64,000 nucleotides of DNA, from contig NZ_CP107780.1 of NCBI RefSeq assembly GCF_036345175.1, positions 10,788,001-10,852,000 on the forward strand, given 5' to 3'. Shown here in pieces: positions 32,973-44,900 of the stretch. The position numbers and the translations under genes were made by a program. This DNA is from Streptomyces sp. NBC_00576 (GTDB lineage: Bacteria > Actinomycetota > Actinomycetes > Streptomycetales > Streptomycetaceae). The notes beneath the pieces are model-generated. The model was given only the letters and a program-made list of their open reading frames with translations, ran no database searches and was not told where the DNA came from. Within the stretch, counting starts at the first letter, position 1. The number at the start of each line of letters is the position of its first letter.

Positions 32973-35900
32973 CGGGTGGAGGTGCCGCCGAACCTGATCC
33001 CGGTGGGCGCGAGCGAGATCACGCCGGAGATGCTGCCCCTGGTCGAACTGACCCAGGAGGAGATCGCCCGGGTGGCGGCGGCGGTACCGGGCGGTGCCGC
33101 CAACATCGCGGACATCTACCCGCTGGCCCCCCTCCAGGAAGGTCTCCTCTTCCACCACCTGATGACGGACCGGGACGGCACGGACGTCTACATCACGCCC
33201 GCGGTGATCGAGTTCGACTCGCGCGACCGTCTCGACGACTTCTTCGCCGCGCTGAAGTGGATGGTGGACCGGCACGACATCTACCGCACCGCCGTCATCT
33301 CCGAGGGGCTTCGGGAGCCGGTGCAGGTCGTGGTACGCCACGCCGAACTGACGGTCGAGGAAACGATCCTCGACGCCGACGGGCCGGATCCGGTCCAGCA
33401 GATGCTGGCCGCGGCCGGCGGCCGGATGGACCTGGACCAGGTGCCGCTGATGTCCGCGCACATCGCCGCCGACCCGGGCGGCGACCGGTGGCTGGCCCTG
33501 CTCCGGATACACCACCTGCTCCAGGACCACACCACCCAGGACGTGCTGTTCGACGATCTGCGGGCGTTCCTGTCCGGGCGGGCCGACGAGTTGCCGGCGC
33601 CGGTGCCGTTCCGCGAATTCGTCGCCCAGGCACGGCTCGGGACCCCGCGGGAGGAACACGAGCGGTTCTTCGCCGAGTTGCTCGGGGACGTCACCGAGAC
33701 GACCGCTCCGTACGGCCTGGTCGATGTGCACGGTGACGGCACGGGATCGGAAGAGGCCCGGCTGAGGGTCGACGACGCCCTGGCCGGTCGCATCCGTGAG
33801 GTGGCGCGCTCACTCGGAGCGAGCCCGGCGACACTGTTCCACCTGGCGTGGGCGCGTGTGCTGGGCGCTGTCTCGGGCCGCGACGACGTGGTGTTCGGCA
33901 CGGTCCTGTTCGGGCGCATGAACGCCGGCGAGGGCGCGGACCGGGTGCCGGGCCTGTTCATCAACACGCTCCCCGTGCGCGTACGACTCGACCAGCAGGA
34001 CGTGGAGGAGGCGCTGACCGGCATGCGGCGTGCGCTCGCCGACCTGCTCGTGCACGAGCACGCGCCGCTGACGCTCGCCCAGGCGGCAAGCGGCCTGCCT
34101 GGCGGCAGCCCGCTGTTCACCTCGATCCTGAACTACCGGCACGCCTCCGGGCCGCGGGAAGCGCGCTCCGAGCTGAATGGGATGCAGGTGCTGTCCGCCC
34201 GCGACCTCACCAACTACCCGCTCGCTGTGGCGGTCGACGCCGACGAATCCGGCTTCACCATCACCGTGGACGCGGTGGCACCCGCCGATCCGGCACAGGT
34301 GGGCGCGCTGCTGACCACGTGCCTGGACTCCCTCACGTCTGCCCTGGCGGAGGAACCGGCCACCCCACTTCTCACGGTGGACGTGCTGGATGGGACCGAA
34401 CTGTCCGCACTGGTGGACGGGTGGAACGACACCGCGGCGCCCGTGCCGGACGTATCGTTGTCCGAGGCCTTCGCGGCCCGGGTGGCGGCCGCTCCGGACG
34501 CGGTCGCGCTGGTGTGCGGCGAAGCGGAGGTCACCTACCGCGAACTGGACGCCCGTTCGAACCGGTTGGCCCGGACGCTGGTGGCGTCCGGAGTGAGACG
34601 GGAGTCGGCCGTCGCGGTGGCGATGGAACGGTCCGTCGATCTCGTCGTGGCGTTGCTGGCCGTGTCCAAAGCCGGTGGAGTGTTCGTGCCGCTGGACGCA
34701 GGATGGCCCACGGCCCGCACGCGCGCGGTGGTCGAGGACGCGGACGCCTCCCTGGTGCTGGTGCACGAGGCGACGGCCGGACTGGAGGTCGGGGTCGCGC
34801 TGGTGCCGGTCGACGCCGAGGCGGAGACCGCGGTGGACCTGCCGGGGCCGGTTCCGCCGGGCGGGGCCGCGTACGTGATGTACACATCGGGCTCGACGGG
34901 GCTGCCGAAGGGCGTGGTGGCCACGCACCGGGACGTGGTGCGGCTGGCCATGGACCGCTGCTGGGGCTCGACGCCACGGGTGCTGTTCCACGCCCCGCAC
35001 GCGTTCGACGCCTCCTCGTACGAGCTGTGGGTGCCGCTGCTGTCGGGGGGCACCGTGGTGATCGCACCCCGGGAACGCATTGACGCGTCGCTGATGCGGC
35101 GACTGGCCGCCGAGCACGAGCTGACGCACGTCCATGTCACCGCGGGCCTGCTGCGGGTGCTGGCCGAGGACGACCCGGGCTGCTTCACTGGCGTGCGTGA
35201 AGTGCTGACGGGCGGGGACGTGGTGCCCGCTGAAGCGGTACGCCGGATCCTGGAGGCCAACCCGCGGGTGGTCGTGCGGCACATGTACGGGCCGACCGAG
35301 GTGACGTTGTGCGCCACCCAGTACGAGGTCGCCGACGCCGCCGAGGTCGACGCGGTGCTGCCGATCGGGCGGCCGCTGGACAACACGCGCGTCTACGTCC
35401 TGGACAACGGGCTCAACGTGGTGCCGGTGGGCGTGGCCGGAGAATTGTACGTGGCCGGGGCCGGCCTCGCGCGCGGCTATGTCAACCGCGCGCAGACGAC
35501 GGCGGAGCGTTTCGTGGCGTGTCCGTTCGGACCGGGCGAACGGATGTACCGCACCGGGGACCTCGCCAGATGGACCCCGGACGGGCGGCTGGTCTTCGCC
35601 GGGCGCGCCGACGACCAGGTGAAGATCCGCGGTTTCCGGGTGGAGCCGGGCGAGGTCGAGGCGGTGCTCTCCGAGCACCCGGCCGTGGCTCAGGCGACCG
35701 TTGTCGTGCGGGAGGACACCCCCGGGAACAAGCGGCTGATCGGCTATCTCGTGCCCGTGGAAGCGGGCAGTCCGGTCGCGGCAGCGGCGCGTGCGTACGC
35801 GGCCGAACGCCTGCCCGAGTACATGGTGCCGGCGGCGTTCGTGGAGCTGGACGCCTTCCCGCTGACGGTCAACGGGAAGGTCGACCGGGCCGCGCTGCCC

Positions 35901-38900
35901 GTCCCCCGGTACCTGCCGGGCGCCGGACGGCTGCCGGTCGACGCCCGCGAGGAGTTGCTGTGCCAGGCCTTCGCCGAGATCCTGGGGCTGCCCACGGTCG
36001 GCGTGGACGACGACTTCTTCACGCTCGGCGGACATTCACTGCTGGTCACCCGCCTGGTGAGTCGGGTGCGCGCGCTCCTGGACGTGGAGCTGTCGATCCG
36101 GACCGTGTTCGAGGCGCCGACGCCCGGCCGTCTGGCTGCCCGGCTCGCCGAAGCCGCCGGGCCGGGACGGAAGGCTTTGGCCGCGCGCGAGCGGCCGGAG
36201 CGGCCGCCCCTGTCCTTCGCCCAGCAGCGCCTCTGGTTCCTGGGGCAGTTGGAGGGCCCGAGTCCGACGTACAACCTTCCGCTGGCACTGCGCCTGACCG
36301 GGCCGCTGGACCGGGAGGCGTTCGTGGCCGCCCTGCGCGACACGGTCGAACGCCACGAGGTGCTGCACACCGTGTTCGCGGTGGCCGAGAACGGCGAGCC
36401 CTACCAGCGGGTCCTCCCGGTGGCGGAGACGGCGTTCACGCCCGAGGTCGTGGAGGTGTCGTCCGACGATCTGACCGAGGCGATCGCGGAAGCGGCGACG
36501 TACGCCTTCGATCTGGCCGTGGAGAACCCGGTGCGCGCGACGCTGTTCGCGGTGGCACCTGACGAGCACGTGCTGGTCCTGGTGGTGCACCACATCGCGG
36601 GCGACGCCTGGTCGATGGAGCCCCTGGCGCGCGACGTGTCGGCGGCGTACGCGGCCCGCCGCGAGGGCGAGGCCCCGGTGTGGGCGCCGCTGCCCGTGCA
36701 GTACGCCGACTACGCGATGTGGCAACGAGAGCTGCTGGGCGACGAGGGCGACCCGGACAGCCTGATCGCGCGGCAGATGGGCCATTGGCGGGACGCGCTC
36801 GCAGGAGCCCCGGAGGAGCTTGAGCTGCCGTTCGACCGGCCGCGTCCCGCCGAGTTCTCCTATCGCGGTCATCTCGCCGAGGTCGAGCTTCCGGCCGAAC
36901 TGCACCGGCGGCTGCGGGAGACGGCACGGGCCGAGGGCGTGACGGTCTTCATGGTGCTCCAGGCCGCGCTGGCGGTGACACTGTCGCGACTGGGCGCCGG
37001 CACCGACCTCCCGATCGGCACCGCCGTGGCCGGACGCACCGACCAGGCCTTGGACGACCTGGCCGGATTCTTCGTCAACACCCTGGTCCTGCGCACCGAC
37101 CTGTCCGGCAACCCGACGTTCGCCGGGGTGCTGGAGCGGGTGCGCGACGACCTGCTGACCGCCCTGGCACACCAGGACGTGCCGTTCGAGCGGCTGGTGG
37201 AGGACCTGGCCCCGGCGCGGTCGCTGACGCGGCATCCGCTGTTCCAGGTGATGCTGACCCTGCAGAACACCGCTCGGGCCGGTGGCGGCACGTCCGCCGA
37301 GCTGCCCGGCCTGGAGACCTCGGTGCTGCCGACGGGTGCGGTGCCCGCCAAGTTCGACCTCGACGTGGCCTTCGCGGAGACCTTCGACGCGGAGGGCGCC
37401 CCGACCGGGATGCACGGCACGCTCGTCGCGGCTGCCGACCTGTTCGACCAGGACACCGCCGACCGGATCGGGACCTGGTTCACCCGGGTGCTCGACACGC
37501 TCACCCGCCGCCCCGACCTGCGTCTCAGCGCCGTCGACGTGCTGGACGAGGCCGAACTGTCCGTCCTCGTCGAGGAATGGAACGACCCGGAGCTGCCGAC
37601 ACCGGAGGCGACGCTGCCGGAGCTGTTCGAGGCGCAGGTGGCGAGGACACCGCAGGCGGTCGCCGTCTCGATGGGTGACGTGGCCTTGTCGTATGCGGAG
37701 TTGGAAGCCCGTGCTGATCGGCTGGCGCGTGGTCTGGCCGGGCGGGGAGTGGGCCCGGAGTCGGTCGTCGGTGTGTTCATGGCGCGGTCGGTCGATGTGG
37801 TGGTGGCGATGGTGGCGGTGGGGAAGGCGGGTGGTGCGTATCTGCCGCTGGACCCGGACTATCCGGCCGAGCGGGTCGCGTTCGTGCTGGCGGACGCGGG
37901 TGCGAGGTGTGTCGTCACGACGGCGGAGTACGCGTCGAGCCTGCCGGAGGGCGTGACGGCCGTCGTGGTCGACGGCGCGGAGATCGAGTCGACGACCGGC
38001 TTGGACCGGCTTGCTCCGTTGCTGCCGTCCCACCCGGCGTATGTGATCTACACGTCGGGCTCCACCGGACGGCCCAAGGGTGTGCTGGTGCCGCACCGGA
38101 ACGTGGTGGCGTTGTTCGCCGCTGCCCGGAAGGTCTTCGACTTCGGCGCCGACGACGTGTGGAGCGGCTTCCACTCGTTCGCCTTCGACGTCTCGGTCTG
38201 GGAGTTGTGGGGTGCGTTGCTGCATGGCGGGCGGGTGGTGGTGGTGCCGTTCGAGGTGTCGCGGTCGCCGGGGGAGTTCGCGGAGCTGTTGGAGCGCGAG
38301 CGGGTGACGGTGCTGAGTCAGACGCCTTCGGCGTTCTACCAGCTGATGGAGGCTCAGTCGCACCGTGCCGGTGCGCTGCACGACCTGCGGGTGGTGGTGT
38401 TCGGCGGTGAGGCGCTGGAGCCGGCGCGGCTGGCCGGCTGGTGGGAGCGGTTGGGCGGGGCCGGGCCCCGGCTGGTGAACATGTACGGCATCACCGAGAC
38501 CACGGTGCATGTCACGCACCACGATCTCGGGCCGGACGAGAGCACGGACGGCAGTGTGATCGGGCGGGGTCTGCCGGGGCTGTCGGTGTATGTGCTGGAT
38601 GAGTGGCTGCGGCCGGTCCCGGTGGGCGTGACCGGTGAGTTGTATGTGGCCGGGGCGCAGGTCGCGCGGGGCTACATGGGCCGCCCGGGGCTGACCGGTG
38701 AGCGGTTCGTCGGGTGTCCGTTCGGTGTGGCGGGGGGCCGGATGTACCGGTCGGGTGACCGGGCCCGGTGGGCTGCGGACGGTCGGCTGGTGTTCGCGGG
38801 GCGTGCGGATGAGCAGGTGAAGATCCGTGGGTTCCGGATCGAGCCGGGTGAGGTGTCGGCCGTGCTGGCGGCGCACCCGGACGTGGTCCAGGCCGCGGTG

Positions 38901-41900
38901 ATCGCGCGCGACGACGCCCTGGGCGGAACGCGGTTGATCGGCTACGTCGTGCCCGCCGACGGCTGCGACGGTGTCCTGGACGCGGTGCGCGGGTTCGCGG
39001 TGGAGCGGTTGCCGTCGTACATGGTGCCCTCGGCGTTCGTGGAGCTCGAGACCCTGCCCTTGACGGTCAACGGCAAGCTGGACCGCAGGGCGCTGCCGGA
39101 GCCGGACCACGCCGGCGCGGGTGCCGGACGCGCCCCGGTCACGGCTCAGGAAGAGCTGCTGTGCCAGGCGTTCGCCGAGGTGCTGGGGCTGCCGGTGGTC
39201 GGGGTCGACGACGACTTCTTCGCCCTCGGCGGGCACTCCCTGCTCGCGGTGTCCCTGGTGGAGTGGCTGCGACAGCGCGGTATGTCCGTCTCGGTGCGGG
39301 CCCTGTTCATGACCTCGACCCCGGCAGGGCTGGCCGCCGTGGCGGTTCCGGAGTCGGTGGTGGTGCCGCTCGGCCTCATCCCCGAGGGGGCCACCGAGAT
39401 CACGCCGGAGATGCTGCCGCTGGTCGAGCTGACCGAGGCCGAGATCGCCCGGGTCGTGGGGCAGGTGCCGGGCGGCGCGGCCAACGTGCAGGACGTGTAC
39501 CCGTTGGCCCCGCTGCAGGAAGGCATCTTCTTCCACCATCTCGTGGCCGACCGGGACGGCACGGACGTCTATGTGACACCGACCGTCCTCGACTTCGACT
39601 CCCGTGAAAGGCTCGACGAGTTCCTCGCGGCGATGCAGTGGGTGATGGACCGGCACGACATCTACCGCACCGCGATCGTGTGGGAAGGGCTGCCGGAACC
39701 GGTCCAGGTCGTGTGGCGCCACGCCGAACTGCCGGTCGAGGAGATGGAGCTCGACCCCGACGGTCCGAACGCGGTCGAGCAGCTTCGTGCGGCGGCGGGC
39801 GGCCGGATCGAGCTGGACAGCGCGCCATTGCTGCGGGCGCACATCGCCGCCGGCCCCGACGGCGGCTGGCTGATGCTGCTGCGCATCCACCATCTGGTCC
39901 AGGACCACACCTCCGTGGAGGTGCTGCTCGAAGACCTACGGGCGTTCCTGGCCGGGGAGGCCGACCGGCTGGCGCCTCCGGTGCCGTTCCGTCACTTCGT
40001 CGCGCAGGCACGGCTCGGGACCTCGCGGGAGGAGCACGAGCGGTACTTCACCGGGCTGCTCGGCGACGTCACCGAGACCACCGCTCCCTATGGCCTGACG
40101 GACGTGCACGGTGACGGCGAGGAGGCCGCACATGCCCGCCTGCGCGTGGACGACGCCCTGACCGAGCGGATGCGCGGGGTGGCGCGGTCGCTCGGGGTCA
40201 GCCCGGCAGCCCTGTTCCATCTGGCGTGGGCGCGCGTCCTCGGCGTGGTGTCTGAGAGCGACGACGTGGTGTTCGGCACGCTCCTGTTCGGGCGCATGAA
40301 CGCAGGCGCGGGCGCCGACCGGGCGCCGGGCCTGTTCCTCAACACCTTGCCGGTGCGCGTACGTATGGCCCGGAAGAGCGTGGCCGAGGCCCTGACCGAA
40401 CTGCGCCACCAACTCGCCGACCTCATGGTCCACGAGCACGCGCCGCTGTCGCTGGCCCAGGCCGCCGCCGGCCTGCCCGGTGGCAGCCCGCTGTTCACCT
40501 CGCTCTTCAACTACCGGCACAACCGGGACGAACCGGAGTCCGGTGAGGGCATCGAAGGCATCCGGACGATCTTCACCCGAGAGCACACGAACTACCCGCT
40601 GCACATGTCCATCGACAATGACGGCCCCAGCTTCGTCATCACCGTGAACGCGATGGCGCCCGCCGACCCCGACCAGGTCTGCGCACTCATGCACACCTGC
40701 CTCACCAACCTGGTCACCGCCCTGACGGAAGCTCCGGACACCCCGCTCGCCCGAGTGGACGTCCTGGACGCGCAGGCCGGGAACCGGGTACGGGTCGAGT
40801 GGAACGACACGGCCGTGGACGTTCCCGACGTGACCGTTCCGGTCGCGTTCGCCGCACAGGCGGCACGTGCCCCGCAGGCCACGGCGCTGATCTCCGGCGA
40901 CGTCGAGATCGGTTACGCCGAGCTGGACGCCCGCTCGGACAGGCTGGCGCGGGCGTTGGTCGCGGCGGGCGTGGACGCGGAGTCGACCGTCGCGGTCGTG
41001 ATGGAGCGGTCGGTCGATCTGGTGGTGACGCTGCTGGCCGTCCTGAAGGCCGGCGGCGTGTACGTGCCGCTGGACGCGGGATGGCCGGTCGCACGGATGC
41101 GGACTGTCGTGAAGGACTCGGGCGCGCGATGCGTGGTGGTCCACGAGCCGACGGCCGGACACGCATTCCTGCGTGACCTCGACCTCCCGACGTTTTCGGT
41201 GGAGGCAGAGGCAGAGGCGGAGGCAGAGGAAGGAGCACTGCCCCGGCCGTCCTCGCCCCAGCAGGCGGCCTACATCATGTACACGTCCGGTTCGACGGGT
41301 GTGCCGAAGGGTGTGGTGGTGACGCACCGGGATGTCGTGGCGCTGGCCACGGATCGCTGTTGGGGTGCTCCGTCGCGGGTGTTGTTCCACGCGCCGCATG
41401 CCTTTGATGCCTCGTCGTATGAGTTGTGGGTCCCGCTGCTGTCCGGCGCGACGGTTGTCGTCGCGCCGGACGAGCGGGTGGATGCGGTGGTGATGCGCCG
41501 TCTGGTCGCCGATCACGAGCTGTCGCATGTGCATGTGACGGCCGGATTGCTGCGGGTGCTGGCGGATCAGGATCCGGGTTGTTTTGCGGGTGTGGGTGAG
41601 GTGTTGACGGGTGGGGATGTGGTGCCGGCGGAGTCGGTGCGTCGGGTGCTGGAGGCCAGTCCTGGTGTGATGGTGCGGCAGTTGTACGGGCCGACCGAGG
41701 TGACCTTGTGTGCCACTCAGTACGGGGTCGGGGATGCCGGTCGGGTGGACGGGGTGCTGCCGATCGGGCGGCCGTTGGACAACATGCGGGCGTATGTCCT
41801 GGATGGCGGGCTCAGTCCGGTGCCGGTGGGTGTGGCCGGGGAGCTGTATGTCGCCGGGGTTGGTGTCGCGCGGGGTTATCTCGGCCGGCCGGGGCTGACC

Positions 41901-44900
41901 GGTGAGCGGTTCGTGGCCTGCCCGTTCGGTGTGGCCGGTGAACGGATGTACCGCACGGGTGACTTGGTGCGCTGGGATGCGGAAGGCCGGTTGGTGTTCG
42001 TCGGGCGTGCCGACGGGCAGGTGAAGATCCGTGGGTTCCGGGTGGAGCCGGGGGAGGTGGAGGCCGTCCTGGGTGCCCATCCGGCGGTGGCCCAGGCGGT
42101 TGTCGTGGTGCGGGAGGACGTGCCCGGGGACAAGCGCCTGGTCGCCTATCTGGTGCCCGCCGAACGGGGCGAGGTCCTCGGCGTCACCGTCCGCGCATAC
42201 GCCACCGAGCGGCTGCCGCAGTACATGCTGCCGTCGGCCCTGGTCGAGCTGGATGCCCTGCCGTTGATGGCGAACGGGAAGGTGGACCGTGCCGCGCTGC
42301 CCGCTCCCGACTACGCGAGGGGTGCTGGGCGGGCGCCGGCCGACGCCCGCGAGGAACTGCTGTGTCAGGCGTTCGCCGACGTGCTCGGGTTGCCCGAGTT
42401 CGGAGTGGACGACGACTTCTTCGCCCTGGGCGGGCACTCGCTGCTGGCCACCGTCCTCGTCGGCAGGATCCGGGCTACGTTCCATGTGGAGATGACGATC
42501 GTCGCGTTGTTCGACATGCCGACTCCGGCGAGTCTCGCGCGCTGGCTCGTCCAGGCCCGGCCCGGACGGATCGAACTGGCCGCGTACGAACGGCCGGAGC
42601 GGGTGCCGCTGTCGTTCGCGCAGCGGCGGCTGTGGTTCCTCGGGCAGTTGGAGGGTCCCAGCGCCACGTACAACATTCCGCTCGCGACGCGGATCACCGG
42701 CCTGTTGGACCGAGTCGCGCTGGACGCCGCGCTGCGCGACGTGATCGACCGTCACGAGGTCCTGCGCACGGTCTTCTCCATGGAGGGCGGTGAGCCGTAC
42801 CAGCGGAGCCTCCCCCTCGACGCCAGCGGATTCGAGGTGCCGGTCATCGAGATGGCCTCCGGTGACGTGGCGGACGCGGTGGCCCGGGCGGCGGAGCACG
42901 CGTTCGACCTCGGCGCGGAGATCCCCGTACGGGCGGCGTTGTTCACGGCGGCACCGGAGGAACACCTTCTGGTCCTGGTGGTGCACCACATCGCGGCGGA
43001 CGCCTGGTCGATGGTGCCTCTGGCACGCGACATCGCGGCGGCGTACGCGGCGCGGTGCGACGACGAGGAACCGGCCTGGACGCCGTTGCCCGTGCAGTAC
43101 GCCGACTACGCCCTGTGGCAGCGGGAACTTCTCGGTGACGAGGACGACCCCGACAGCGTGATCTCCCAGCAGGTCGCCTTCTGGCGGGACACCCTCGACG
43201 GCGCGCCGGAGGAACTGGACCTGCCGACCGACCGGCCGCGCCCGGCGACGGCGTCCTACCAGGGACACCAGACTCCCGTCGAGATACCCGCCGCCCTGCA
43301 CGAACGCCTGCGAGAGGTGGCGCGGGAGCACGGCGTGACCTTGTTCATGACCGTGCAGACCGCGCTGGCCGTGGCCCTGTCCCGGCTGGGCGCCGGTACG
43401 GACATCCCGATCGGCACTGCGGTCGCCGGGCGCACCGACCAGGCCCTGGAGGACCTGATCGGCTTCTTCGTCAACACCCTCGTCATACGGACCGATCTGT
43501 CCGACGACCCCACGGTCGCCGGCGTCCTCCGCCGGGTGCGCGACACCTCGCTCGCGGCATTCACCCACCAGGACGTGCCCTTCGAGAAGCTGGTCGAGGA
43601 ACTGGCCCCGGCGCGGTCGCTGGCCCGGCATCCCCTGTTCCAGGTCATGCTCACCCTCCAGAACGCGGGCGGGGCGGGCGGCAGCCCGTCCGCAGCGCTG
43701 CCGGGCCTGCGGACCGCCTCGTTGGCCACCGACGGTGTGGCGGCCAAGTTCGACCTCGACATCACCATGGGCGAGAGCTTCGACGCGGCGGGCGCCCCCA
43801 CGGGGATACAGGGCATGCTCGTCGCCGCCGCCGACCTGTTCGACGAGACGACGGCCGAACGGATCGCGGGCTGCCTGGTGCGGGTCCTGAGGCTGATCGC
43901 CGAGAACACCGATGTGCGGCTGAGCGCGGTGGACGTGCTCGACGCGGGCGAGCGGCGACGGGTCGTCGAGGAGTGGAACGACACCGACGCCCCGGTACCG
44001 GCGCTGCGCGTACCCGACGCGTTCGAGGCGCAGGTGGCGAGGACGCCGGACTCCGTCGCGGTGCTGAGCGGTGACACCCGGCTGACCTACGCCGAGCTGA
44101 ACGCGCGGGTCAACCAGCTGGCCCGGCTGCTCGTCCGGCACGGCGTCGGTCCGGAGCGGACCGTCGCGGTGTGCATGCGACGTTCGGCCGACCTGCTCGT
44201 CGCTCTGCTGGCGGTACTGAAGGCCGGCGGCGCGTATCTGCCGATCGACCCCGACCACCCGGCCGAGCGCATCGGGCACATACTCGACGACACCCGCCCC
44301 GGGCTGCTCCTCACCAGCCGAGAGACCGACGCGGAGCTGTCCGGGCCGGGGCGGATCGTCGTGGACGATCCTGGTACGGCGGCGGAGCTTCGGGCGCTGG
44401 ACGCCGGAGATCTGACGGCCTCCGAGCGCCTTGGCGCGCTCCTCCCCGGGCACGCGGCCTACGTGATTCACACGTCGGGTTCCACCGGCCGGCCCAAGGG
44501 GGTCGTCGTCCCGCACAGCGCGATGGCGAACTTCGTCACGGCGATGAGGGCGCGCTTCCCGATGGACGCCGCCGACCGCCTGCTGGCCGTGACGACCGTG
44601 TCCTTCGACATCCATGTCCTGGAGCTGTACGTCCCGCTGCTCGCGGGCGCCGGGGTCGTGGTCGCCCAGGACGCGGCCGTCCGGGATCCGGCGGAGGTGG
44701 CCGCGCTCATCGACCGGTTCGGCGTGACCGTGATGCAGGCGACCCCGGCGCTGTGGCAGGCGTTGCTGACCGAGCACGCCGAGGCCGCGCGCGGGCTGCG
44801 CCTGCTGGTGGGCGGCGAGGCGCTGCCGGGTGCCCTGGCCGCCCGTATGGCCGCCCTCGGCAGCACCGTCACCAACCTGTACGGCCCGACCGAGGTGACG

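Larger units (their letters stand above)
39354..42569 (+). other. EndC module 13: dual C/E-A(Hpg)-T
   Basis: Dual-type C domain (HHLVADRDGTD), predicting D-Ser12. A code DAYVLGLLCK; the core from 41277 to 42227 is a copy of module 3. Just before it is a Glu-Ala repeat (41202-41231). In enduracidin this residue is the dichlorinated Hpg; the halogenase is outside the window. Carrier serine codon 42438-42440. Confidence 0.85.
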
